Shown here piece by piece: positions 1 to 6,194 of a DNA stretch of 9,024 nucleotides (position 1 is its first letter; the number at the start of each line of letters is the position of its first letter). The position numbers and the translations under genes were made by a program. Origin of the DNA: DASXRU01 sp039933315 (GTDB lineage: Bacteria > Acidobacteriota > Blastocatellia > Pyrinomonadales > Pyrinomonadaceae); assembly GCA_039933315.1 (NCBI GenBank), contig JBDTOI010000164.1:1-9024 (forward strand), written 5' to 3'. The notes beneath the pieces are model-generated. The model was not told the origin of the DNA, did not search any database, and saw only the letters and a list, made by a program, of their open reading frames with translations.

Positions 1-46
1 GATCTCTGACCTCTGATCTCTGACTTCTGATCTCTGACTTCTGATC
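1..46. repeat. 14-bp tandem repeat, about 3.3 copies
   Basis: Three consecutive 14-bp units (GATCTCTGACCTCT, then GATCTCTGACTTCT twice) are followed by a partial GATC. The array begins at the window edge, so it may be longer. It lies just downstream of the Nudix gene and its last two bases overlap that gene's TGA stop codon. The GATCTC core resembles the palindromic repeats near 1959-2060 and 7400-7427, which suggests one dispersed intergenic family. No hairpin or T-run typical of a terminator is visible here. Confidence 0.85.
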
Positions 47-620
47 AAACGGCGGGATAATCTGGTTCGAGCATTGTGGGACCACTTCGTGGCGCCGCCA
101 GCATTAGACCGATAATCGTCTTGGCATCCTCTATCTCACCGTCGCTGATCATTTCCAGCGCTCGCGACAGAGGCATACGCACGACCTCAACCGCTTCATC
201 CTCCTCGAGGCGTTGGGCCGTCTCAGTCAGATCGGTAGCCAGATAAAGCCACATCTTTTCTTCGCAATAGCCCGGCGATACAAAGAACTCGCTCAGCAAC
301 TCCATTTTTCCGGCGACTAACCCCAATTCTTCCTCGAGTTCACGGGCCGCAGCTTCTTCCGGACGTTCACGCTCGTCCAGCGTGCCGGCGCAAACTTCCA
401 GCAGATAACGCACCGCTGGATGCCGGTACTGGCGCACCAGGGCAACGGTGCCGTCCTCAAAGACCGGCAGGATGGCGGCGCTGCCGGGGTGGCGCACTAC
501 CTCGCGTTGATAAGTCTTGTCGCCTTCGAGCACGGAATCGGCAGTTACGCTGAAGACTTTGCCATGGAAGACTTCTTTGCTGCCGAGGATCCTTGGTGGT
601 TCTGGTTTTGAGTCTGGCAT
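45..620 (-). CDS. Nudix hydrolase, ADP-ribose pyrophosphatase type
   Basis: A 191-residue cytosolic Nudix hydrolase that probably cleaves ADP-ribose or a related nucleotide sugar to AMP and a sugar phosphate. The full Nudix box GX5EX7REUXEEXGU is present at residues 79-101 (G79, E85, R93-E94, E97-E98, G100), which supplies the Mg2+ site and catalytic helix. About 15 residues further on is SPG, with Pro116; a proline at this spacing is a known signature of the ADPRase subfamily (NudF-like). The N-terminal half, with an RHPGSAAILP segment at 43-52, also fits that subfamily. The ATG at 620 lies 10 nt after the folC stop, so the gene is very probably translated from the folC transcript. No strong Shine-Dalgarno is seen. 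The family is clear; the substrate is inferred, and GDP-mannose or another NDP-sugar is an alternative. Confidence 0.92.
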   Translation of the reverse strand: MPDSKPEPPRILGSKEVFHGKVFSVTADSVLEGDKTYQREVVRHPGSAAILPVFEDGTVALVRQYRHPAVRYLLEVCAGTLDERERPEEAAARELEEELGLVAGKMELLSEFFVSPGYCEEKMWLYLATDLTETAQRLEEDEAVEVVRMPLSRALEMISDGEIEDAKTIIGLMLAAPRSGPTMLEPDYPAV

Positions 621-630
621 AAGAACTTTT

Positions 631-1941
631 CTACTGGTGGCTTCGCGAAAGCAGTTTTTGCATTTCGCCTACAAGATAGAGCGAACCGGTAATGCAGACA
701 AATCCGCCGGATGGAGTTTGCTTGAAGGCCTGGTCGAGTGCTTCTCCGGCGGAGGCCGCAAGGGTGACTTTGCCGGCAGGAAAACCGGGTGGCATCTCGC
801 CTGCCAGTGTCTCAGCAGAAGCCGCGCGAGGATTGTCGAACGTTGTCAGAATTACTTTATCAGCGGTGGGCGCCAGCATACGCAGCATCTCGCCCAGACT
901 CTTGTCGCGCATCGCGCCGAACACCAGCGTCAGAGGGGCTTTGATGAAGTCATTCAGATACTCGCGCAAGGTGGCGGCGGCTGCCGGATTGTGCGCGCCA
1001 TCGAAAAATATGTGCGGGTTTCCTTCAATGATCTCCAGCCGGCCGGGATGCCTCGCTCTTTCGATGCCTTCTACTATTGCTTCGCGGGGAATGACGAAGC
1101 CCCGGTCGCTGAGGGCCTCAGCCAGGGAAATCGCGAGAGCGACATTCGCGATCTGGTGGCGCCCACGCAAGCCCAGTCGAACGCATTCATACGATTCAGA
1201 CTGGGTCTTGAAGTTGACGGTGAACCTTCCGTCCTTAGTGCTGGCAATTATGTCCGCCGCACACGCAGCCGGTCCGGGGGTAACTCCTACCTCGTTGCAT
1301 CGCGCGGTGATGACTGCCATAGCCTCAGGCAATTGTGGCGCAATAATGGCGGTTACATTTGAACGAATGATTGCGGCTTTTTCCGCCGCAATTTCCCCCA
1401 GAGTCTGGCCCAGGTACTCCTGATGATCCATGGCGATTGGCGTCAGGGCAATTGTGTCCGCGCGCGCAACTGTGGTCGCGTCCAGCCGCCCGCCCAATCC
1501 CGTTTCCAGGATCGCCAGCCGCACGCCTGCTTCGCGAAAAGCCAGCAGTGCCATGGCTGTAACGTGTTCGAAAAAGGTTGGCAGAGTTTGGAGGTGGTTC
1601 GCCTGGACCAGTATTTCGGCGGTCTGCTTAACTTGCGCGGTTAGGCGTGCGAAGTGCTCAGTCTCAATCTCGCGTCCATTGATTCTGATTCTTTCAGTGA
1701 TGGAGACGAGGTGAGGTGAGGTGTAGAGGCCCGTGTCGATGTTCGCGTTGCGACAAATCGAATCAAGCACGATCGCAGTGGATCCCTTACCGTTGGTGCC
1801 GGCGATCTGAACGGAGGCAAACTCTTTTTGTGGGTTCCCCAGCGCCTTCAGCAGGCGCTCAATGTTTTCCAGGCCAAGCTTCATCGCGAGGGTCTCATGA
1901 CCCAGGCTCAGAAGATAGGCAAGCGATTGGTCGAAGTTCAT
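631..1941 (-). CDS. folC: Bifunctional folylpolyglutamate synthase / dihydrofolate synthase
   Basis: A 436-residue Mur-ligase-family enzyme that joins L-glutamate to dihydropteroate (making dihydrofolate) and extends the glutamate tail of folates, using ATP in the cytosol. Visible motifs in order: P-loop GTNGKGST at 48-55, YTSPHL at 73-78, FEHVTAMA at 124-131, LETGLGGRLDATT at 145-157, DHQEYLG at 172-178, EKAAI at 187-191 (likely containing the carbamylated lysine), LRGRHQIANVALA at 258-270, and the C-terminal FDGAHNPAA at 313-321 and ITGSLYLVGE at 417-426. Length is normal for the family. Whether it has both activities or only one cannot be read from motifs. The ATG at 1941 keeps the conserved YLLSLGHETLAMKLGLE start; an AAGGAA lies only about 2 nt upstream, too close to be an ideal ribosome site. 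It is downstream of accD, as in E. coli, and 10 nt ahead of the Nudix gene. Confidence 0.97.
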   Translation of the reverse strand: MNFDQSLAYLLSLGHETLAMKLGLENIERLLKALGNPQKEFASVQIAGTNGKGSTAIVLDSICRNANIDTGLYTSPHLVSITERIRINGREIETEHFARLTAQVKQTAEILVQANHLQTLPTFFEHVTAMALLAFREAGVRLAILETGLGGRLDATTVARADTIALTPIAMDHQEYLGQTLGEIAAEKAAIIRSNVTAIIAPQLPEAMAVITARCNEVGVTPGPAACAADIIASTKDGRFTVNFKTQSESYECVRLGLRGRHQIANVALAISLAEALSDRGFVIPREAIVEGIERARHPGRLEIIEGNPHIFFDGAHNPAAAATLREYLNDFIKAPLTLVFGAMRDKSLGEMLRMLAPTADKVILTTFDNPRAASAETLAGEMPPGFPAGKVTLAASAGEALDQAFKQTPSGGFVCITGSLYLVGEMQKLLSRSHQ

Positions 1942-1958
1942 TTCCTTGATCTTAATCT

Positions 1959-1976
1959 GATCTCAGATCTGAGATC
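1959..1976. repeat. Perfect 18-bp palindrome, GATCT family
   Basis: GATCTCAGATCTGAGATC equals its own reverse complement. It lies 18 bp upstream of the folC start codon, inside the accD-folC spacer. The adjoining GAGATCTCAAA (1971-1981) recurs exactly at 7400-7410 in another intergenic region. A further degenerate copy (AAATCTCAGATCTCGG) lies near 2007-2022. Function is unknown; in RNA it could form only a short, tight hairpin, so a dispersed repeat is the safest description. Confidence 0.85.
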
Positions 1977-2038
1977 TCAAACAAAAACTTCTTAGTTGAA
2001 TTCTGAAATCTCAGATCTCGGTTGAAAGACTTCTAATA

Positions 2039-2060
2039 GAGCTCTGAGATCTCAGAGCTC
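2039..2060. repeat. Perfect 22-bp palindrome, GATCT family
   Basis: The 22 bases are a perfect palindrome: GAGCTCTGAGA followed by TCTCAGAGCTC. It lies about 60 bp from the 18-bp palindrome and shares the GAGATCTC core with it. The spacer between the two also carries a partial copy. A protein-binding operator is possible, but repetition of the core at several intergenic sites in the window favours a dispersed repeat. Confidence 0.85.
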
Positions 2061-2065
2061 ACTGT

Positions 2066-2140
2066 ACGCCGTTTACACGGTGCAAGGAGGGGGAATAAGG
2101 TCAGTACCACCTGCGATAGTGGGGGGGTTCACGCCATAGG
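2066..2140. other. Structured GC-rich spacer block, possible dispersed repeat
   Basis: Read on the minus strand, this block contains CCCACTATCGCAGGTGG followed by a TACTGACC motif, and then a small CCGT-GTAA-ACGG hairpin near 2070-2082. A run of seven G occurs at 2121-2127. The CGCAGGTGGTACTGACC core resembles a repeat I associate with acidobacterial intergenic DNA, but I recall this only loosely and the window holds one copy. The block is noncoding in all frames as far as I can see and sits between accD and folC. Together with the two palindromes it fills most of the 248-bp spacer 1942-2189. Confidence 0.35.
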
Positions 2141-2189
2141 CATGACAGCGGCCAAATGATCTCAATGGACTGGCAAGGGGAAAGCACGT

Positions 2190-3107
2190 TCAGACGGGAA
2201 AACGAATCTGCGTGTGCTGCGATTGAGTGGCGACGGCCGGGAGTTGCCGGCTGATATCAGGGTTCATCATGAAGTCCAGCAGCTTGATGATGAATTCGCG
2301 CATCTGGCGGCGGTCGACGATGTCGTCAATCATGCCGTGCGCTAGCAGAAACTCAGAGCGCTGGAAATCCTTTGGCAATTTCTGTCGGATGGTCTGCTCA
2401 ATCACACGCGGCCCGGCAAAACCGATGAGGGCCTTGGGCTCAGCTATGATCGCGTCGCCCAGCATGGCGAAGCTGGCTGTGACGCCGCCGGTAGTGGGGT
2501 CGGTAAGAACGGAGATGAAAGGCAACTTCTGTTCGTCCAGGTCCCCCAGCGCGGCGGCTATCTTCGCCATCTGCATCAACGAAAATGTCCCCTCCTGCAT
2601 GCGCGCGCCGCCGGAGGCCGCAAAGGTAACAACGGCGCCCCGCTCCTCTATGGCGCGTTCGATCAAGCGAGTGACCTTTTCGCCCACCGCCGAACCCATT
2701 GAACCGCCAATGAACAGCATGTCCATGGCGCCGGCAAAGACGCGATGCCCGCCGACCTTCCCGCGCCCGGTCACGATGGCCTCCGGCAGGCCGGAAACTT
2801 CCCGCGCCTGCTTCAACCGCTGGGGATACGGCTTTTTATCAACGAACTCCAGCGGGTCGGCCGAGATTACTTCCGCGTCCAGTTCTTCATAGTTGCCGTC
2901 ATCAAAAAGCATCGCCAGCCGCTCATAAGCGCCCAGCCGGAAATGGTAGCCACACTTGGCGCAAACCTGAAGTGATTCGTCCAGCTCTCGCTTGTAGAGA
3001 TGCTCGCCGCATTCTTCGCATCGAACGAAGACGTTTTCCGTGCGTACCACCCGCTCTTCAGCAGGTACCGGCTCGATTTTCTGATCTTTCTTCCTAAACC
3101 AGGGCAT
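2190..3107 (-). CDS. accD: Acetyl-CoA carboxylase carboxyltransferase, beta subunit
   Basis: A 305-residue subunit of the bacterial acetyl-CoA carboxylase. With AccA it transfers the carboxyl group from biotin on AccB to acetyl-CoA, giving malonyl-CoA for fatty-acid synthesis in the cytosol. The N-terminus carries the AccD-specific four-cysteine zinc ribbon, C30-x2-C33 and C49-x2-C52. The crotonase-fold carboxyltransferase core follows, with SGGARMQEG at 165-173, PTTGGVTASFA at 204-214, IGFAGPRVIEQT at 228-239 and EFLLAHGMID at 252-261. Length and order are canonical and no key residue is missing. The ATG at 3107 gives the usual MPWFRKK start; only a weak GAG-type ribosome site is visible. 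accA is not in the window. folC follows downstream on the same strand after a 248-bp repeat-rich spacer, so co-transcription is plausible but less certain than for folC and the Nudix gene. No convincing promoter was found in the divergent spacer 3108-3366. Confidence 0.98.
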   Translation of the reverse strand: MPWFRKKDQKIEPVPAEERVVRTENVFVRCEECGEHLYKRELDESLQVCAKCGYHFRLGAYERLAMLFDDGNYEELDAEVISADPLEFVDKKPYPQRLKQAREVSGLPEAIVTGRGKVGGHRVFAGAMDMLFIGGSMGSAVGEKVTRLIERAIEERGAVVTFAASGGARMQEGTFSLMQMAKIAAALGDLDEQKLPFISVLTDPTTGGVTASFAMLGDAIIAEPKALIGFAGPRVIEQTIRQKLPKDFQRSEFLLAHGMIDDIVDRRQMREFIIKLLDFMMNPDISRQLPAVATQSQHTQIRFPV

Positions 3108-3322
3108 AGCTCATCTCGACGTTCAAAGCTCTGGGATGTCGGGTTTTTGGCGATGTAAGAGTGGCCCAAAGGTTAGCATGAAATAGGCGGAAATGGTACA
3201 TACTGGCTCACATTCACCTTGTCGCTCAGCATTTCGCAGCCCACCTGTGTGCGGTGATTAAGGGGTTCTCGATCAATAGATTTTTCAAACTGCACAATCT
3301 GGTGTCAGACTCGTATGGCGAG

Positions 3323-3328
3323 TATCAT
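3323..3328 (+). promoter_or_regulatory. Candidate -10 hexamer for the large exported-protein gene
   Basis: TATCAT matches the sigma-70 -10 consensus at five of six positions and lies about 38 nt before the ATG at 3367. No good TTGACA-like element is found 16-18 bp upstream. A 5-bp hairpin (ACTCG/CGAGT, 3309-3323) overlaps its upstream edge. This is a weak candidate. The rest of the 3108-3366 spacer shows nothing I can name. Confidence 0.22.
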
Positions 3329-3366
3329 TGGGCAGGTCCCGCGAACGTTTACCGGCCGAGAGAATT

Positions 3367-5973
3367 ATGAAAATGTCGATCCCCCTAAGACGAATAGCCT
3401 CGTTCCTCACACTCACAGTCTTCTTTGCTAATCCGCTGTTTGCGCAAAGGAGTTCCAGCAACCAAACCCAGGGCAAACCCCCGGCACCGGCAACAGGTCA
3501 GTCGCCCGCGACTCCCGTGCGTCCCCAACCATCCACGCAGACACGAACCACCGCCACCCTGGAAACGCTCTTCGCGGCAGACAGTTACAAGCTGTATGGC
3601 GAGGTGCGCTCTGTGGGCCAGCTGGTGACGTCACCCGGCGTGGTGGAAATTCTCGAACCGATCTTAAAACTCGCAACTCCGCCCGAGGAACTAAAAGCTC
3701 TGATCAAGTTCCTCAATACCAACGCGGAACCGCTGGCTGGATCGCCAATGCTGTTTGCTGCCTGGCCGGTGCGGAGCGGGCTGCCTCAGGCAATTGTGGC
3801 CATCGAGCTGCCCTCGGTTGAAGAAGCGGAGAAGTTCGAGCCAAAACTAAAATCATTTCTTCCGGTGATCATACCGGCCCCGACGCCGCGGCCGACTATG
3901 GATCCGTCGCGTGCGGCTTTATTGAGGGGTGAAAAGGACGAGGCAAAAACTCCGGAAGCAGTTCCTGACGCTGCCCCCAGCCCGAAACCGCCCCTGGCAT
4001 CGGGCGAGCACAAGCCGGCGCCGGGCGATGAAAAGGAAGAGCCTGCTCCGCCTTTCTTAATCAAGCGCTCCGGGGCGCTGATAATAATTACGGATTCGCC
4101 GTTCACTTTCAAGAATCTGCGACCGGCAGGCAGCAAGCTGCTAACTGAAGATCAAAACTTCCGTGTGGCCCGTGATCGTTTTTCTTCCGAGCCTTTGTTC
4201 GTTTACTACAACGTGGCGCTAGAGGATGAGAGTACCCGGCGGCTGAAAGAGATGGCTTCTGCGGATCGGGAAGTTATTACTGTCGAAGAGCGCCCGGTGC
4301 CAGGAGAACCGGGCGATCCGACTCTCAAAGGCAAGAAGCCCGAAGGCGAGCCCGACACGCAGCCCATTGAACCTGTGGTCGTGCCCGCACCGGATAGCCC
4401 TCCGGAGAATCCAGAGCCGGAGTTGCCTTCGCCCGAAGAGCCTTCGAACGCCCAGTTGGTTGCGGGGGAGAAGAAGCCGGAAGCTAAACCCGATTCTTCT
4501 GATCCTTTCCTTAATTCTCTTTTTGGCTCCTTCGGCTTTGGCGCGCCGGAATGGCCCGATGCCGTGGGCGTGGCGCTGGCCTTTGAAAGCGACTCTTACA
4601 TTATTCGCGTGATCCTGATCGATCCGCCGACAGCTAAGATCACGCCTATCCCTTTCTTACCGCAGCTGATTTCGGGACGAGCGGGCACGCCCGACGCTCC
4701 CTCAGTCTTGCCGGCGGACACGGAAGTTTTTGCCAGCGTGTCGCTCGATCTCCGCCGCATGTACGAAGCGTTGCTGCAAAATCTGCAAAAGAGGAACCCG
4801 GTGCAGGCTGTCTTCGCTCGGCCGCTGCCGGGAGAGGAACCCACCATTTCGCCGGCCGAGACGGCGGCCATGGAGGCGGTGTTCGAAAAGAAATATGGAT
4901 TCAAGATCAAGGACGAGTTACTACCGGCCCTGGGGAATGAGTTTGCGGTTGGCGGTTCGATGAAGTCTCTGGGACTGGCTAACGAGTTTGGGTTGTCGGC
5001 GCCTCCCCAACCCACGCCCTCGCCCGGGGCATCAGGCTCGAGCCAGTTGGGCTCGGGGCCCGGCACGTCGGCTCAGCCCCCGAAAAGCAGTCCGGTGATC
5101 CTAATCTCGGTAAAAGATCGAGATGCAGTGAAGGCGCTAATCCCGAAACTTTTGGATGCGATGGGCATGAAGGCTTTGAGTCTAATTGCGCAAACTGAGA
5201 AGCGGGGCGATACCGAAACCGTGACCTACGCCGGCCTTATCTCTTACGCGTTCGTGGGAAATTTTCTCGTGCTCTCGCCAGAGGTGGCAGAAGTACGCCA
5301 CGTGGTTGATTCATACGTGGATCACGAAACGATCGGTTCGAATAGTGCGTTCCGCACCTTCACCCGCTGGCAGCCAAGAGAAGTGCAGGGGCTGGCTTAC
5401 GTGGCGCCTTCGGTGATGGCGGCCTATAACGATATGGCCCGCAACCCGAAAATGGGGCTGGATGCCCCGATGCGGGATTTCATGGCGAGGCTTAACCCTG
5501 CGCCGGCGGCAATTTCGTATGCCCTCTCCAACGATGGCTTTGGTCCCATGCACGAGCTACATCTGCCGAAGAACCTCGTGCTGATGATGGTGGCCGGGGT
5601 TTCGGCGGGTTCGAACACAAGCCCGGCCGATATGAACGAAGCCGTGGCCAAAAGCGCGCTGCGCACGATCGTGGCCGCGGAAGAGACTTATAAAGCCACC
5701 AGCGGGAACGGCAGCTACGGCACGATGGATCAATTGGCGACAGCGGGTCTCGTTTCGCGCGACCTCTTTGAAAAGTACGGTTACAAGTTCGAAGTGACTG
5801 TTTCCGGAACCAGATTCGAAGCCACCGCAACTCCGAAGGAATATGGAGTCACCGGCAGCCCATCTTTCTTCGTCGACGAGAGCGGCATCGTCCGCGGCGC
5901 CGACCACAACGGCGCCCCCGCGAATGCCGGGGATCCGAACGTCAACGACGCGTCCCCGCCAGCGGAAGCTTAA
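3367..5973 (+). CDS. Large exported protein with proline-rich linkers and pilin-like C-terminal domain; function unknown
   Basis: An 868-residue protein that I do not recognise as a characterised family. The ATG at 3367 is preferred because a GAGAG ribosome site lies 4-8 nt upstream and a clear Sec signal peptide starts there: basic MKMSIPLRR, a hydrophobic stretch, then a probable cut after NPLFA near residue 26. A TTG at 3328 would add 13 charged residues ahead of the signal and is unlikely. Globular segments are split by acidic, proline-rich linkers at about residues 28-58, 170-230, 308-381 and 543-576. The segment from about 445 (LPADTEVFASVSLDLRRMYEALL, then FEKKYGFKIKDELLPALGNEFAV) resembles DUF3352-type periplasmic proteins, from memory. 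Residues about 758-850 (ALRTIVAAEETYKATSGNGSYG, then ITGS/VTGSPSFFVDESGIVR-like end) resemble the C-terminal half of type IV pilin-like proteins, without the usual N-terminal pilin helix. It is divergent from accD and convergent with the hydrolase gene, so probably monocistronic. Confidence 0.85.
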   Translation: MKMSIPLRRIASFLTLTVFFANPLFAQRSSSNQTQGKPPAPATGQSPATPVRPQPSTQTRTTATLETLFAADSYKLYGEVRSVGQLVTSPGVVEILEPILKLATPPEELKALIKFLNTNAEPLAGSPMLFAAWPVRSGLPQAIVAIELPSVEEAEKFEPKLKSFLPVIIPAPTPRPTMDPSRAALLRGEKDEAKTPEAVPDAAPSPKPPLASGEHKPAPGDEKEEPAPPFLIKRSGALIIITDSPFTFKNLRPAGSKLLTEDQNFRVARDRFSSEPLFVYYNVALEDESTRRLKEMASADREVITVEERPVPGEPGDPTLKGKKPEGEPDTQPIEPVVVPAPDSPPENPEPELPSPEEPSNAQLVAGEKKPEAKPDSSDPFLNSLFGSFGFGAPEWPDAVGVALAFESDSYIIRVILIDPPTAKITPIPFLPQLISGRAGTPDAPSVLPADTEVFASVSLDLRRMYEALLQNLQKRNPVQAVFARPLPGEEPTISPAETAAMEAVFEKKYGFKIKDELLPALGNEFAVGGSMKSLGLANEFGLSAPPQPTPSPGASGSSQLGSGPGTSAQPPKSSPVILISVKDRDAVKALIPKLLDAMGMKALSLIAQTEKRGDTETVTYAGLISYAFVGNFLVLSPEVAEVRHVVDSYVDHETIGSNSAFRTFTRWQPREVQGLAYVAPSVMAAYNDMARNPKMGLDAPMRDFMARLNPAPAAISYALSNDGFGPMHELHLPKNLVLMMVAGVSAGSNTSPADMNEAVAKSALRTIVAAEETYKATSGNGSYGTMDQLATAGLVSRDLFEKYGYKFEVTVSGTRFEATATPKEYGVTGSPSFFVDESGIVRGADHNGAPANAGDPNVNDASPPAEA

Positions 5974-6029
5974 GGCGAACCAGGGCTTCGCACAAAAAAC
6001 CTTATTTCGTGTTCTTTCGTGGAGTTTAG

Positions 6030-6086
6030 TGTGATTTCGTGGATCGTGTGGCTCCGAATCCTAAGCACACGATCCACGAAATGACA
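6030..6086. repeat. Long perfect-stem inverted repeat (17 bp, extended to 21 of 22)
   Basis: ATTTCGTGGATCGTGTG at 6034-6050 is perfectly complementary to CACACGATCCACGAAAT at 6066-6082, with a 15-nt loop. After one mismatch the pairing continues for three further pairs (GTG..CAC side, 6030-6032 with 6084-6086) and one more beyond. It is nested centrally within the larger inverted-repeat structure between convergent genes. It could act as a transcription barrier for both genes, but no T-run follows it on either strand, so a classical intrinsic terminator is not shown. Confidence 0.85.
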
Positions 6087-6120
6087 CGAAATGACACGAA
6101 ATCTCACGAAGCGACACGAA
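6075..6120. repeat. 10-bp tandem repeat CACGAAATGA, about 4.6 copies
   Basis: Consecutive units are CACGAAATGA, CACGAAATGA, CACGAAATCT, CACGAAGCGA and a partial CACGAA. The opposite-strand version of the same unit, TTTCGTG with 10-bp spacing, recurs four times at about 6002-6041. The two arrays therefore face each other as the arms of a larger hairpin. The exact 10-bp period gives about one helical turn per unit. Units are contiguous with no spacers, so this is not a CRISPR array. Confidence 0.8.
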
Positions 6121-6194
6121 CCAATGCTTATCTTAGATGTTCCAGGTGCCCGCTTCGAACTGGCTGGCGGTTTTTGTGCAAAGCCCCGAACCAG

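Larger units (their letters stand above)
5976..6194. mobile_element. Candidate MITE-like element (about 203 bp) with imperfect terminal inverted repeats and 8-bp flanking direct repeats
   Basis: GGGCTTCGCACAAAAAACC (5983-6001) is matched in inverted orientation by GGTTTTTGTGCAAAGCCC (6169-6186), with one mismatch and one missing T. Immediately outside both ends lies the same octamer CGAACCAG (5976-5983 and 6187-6194), as a target-site duplication would. The structure exactly fills the gap between two convergent genes (stop codons at 5971-5973 and 6195-6197). There is no transposase or ORF inside, so it would be non-autonomous. Alternatives are a bidirectional terminator region or an old inverted duplication. 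The octamer overlaps the left repeat by one base, so the exact boundary is ambiguous. Confidence 0.42.

Noticed and set aside
517..1423. Two long plus-strand open frames (517-1362 and 692-1423) opposite folC and the Nudix gene
   Set aside because: They are antisense to well-conserved enzymes, show Arg/Ser/Pro-rich composition without recognisable motifs, and are expected by chance in GC-rich DNA.
2083..2096. Strong plus-strand Shine-Dalgarno-like AAGGAGGGGG
   Set aside because: No ATG, GTG or TTG with an open frame follows at suitable distance, and it lies in a repeat block.
2227..2892. 221-residue plus-strand open frame opposite accD
   Set aside because: It is a frame shadow of accD rich in Ser/Arg/Met with no domain pattern; accD has every expected motif.
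2867..3169. 100-residue minus-strand frame beginning upstream of accD
   Set aside because: It overlaps the accD zinc-ribbon region in another frame and has no recognisable protein features.
3328..3366. TTG start extending the large exported protein by 13 residues
   Set aside because: It would place a charged stretch before a normal Sec signal peptide and lacks a ribosome site, whereas the ATG at 3367 has GAGAG upstream.
6075..6120. Short repeats that might be a CRISPR array
   Set aside because: Units are 10 bp and contiguous with no spacers, and no cas gene is present.
6150..6175. Weak CCGC/GCGG hairpin followed by TTTTT as an intrinsic terminator of the large gene
   Set aside because: The stem is only four pairs with a long loop, and the T-run is better explained as part of the terminal inverted repeat.
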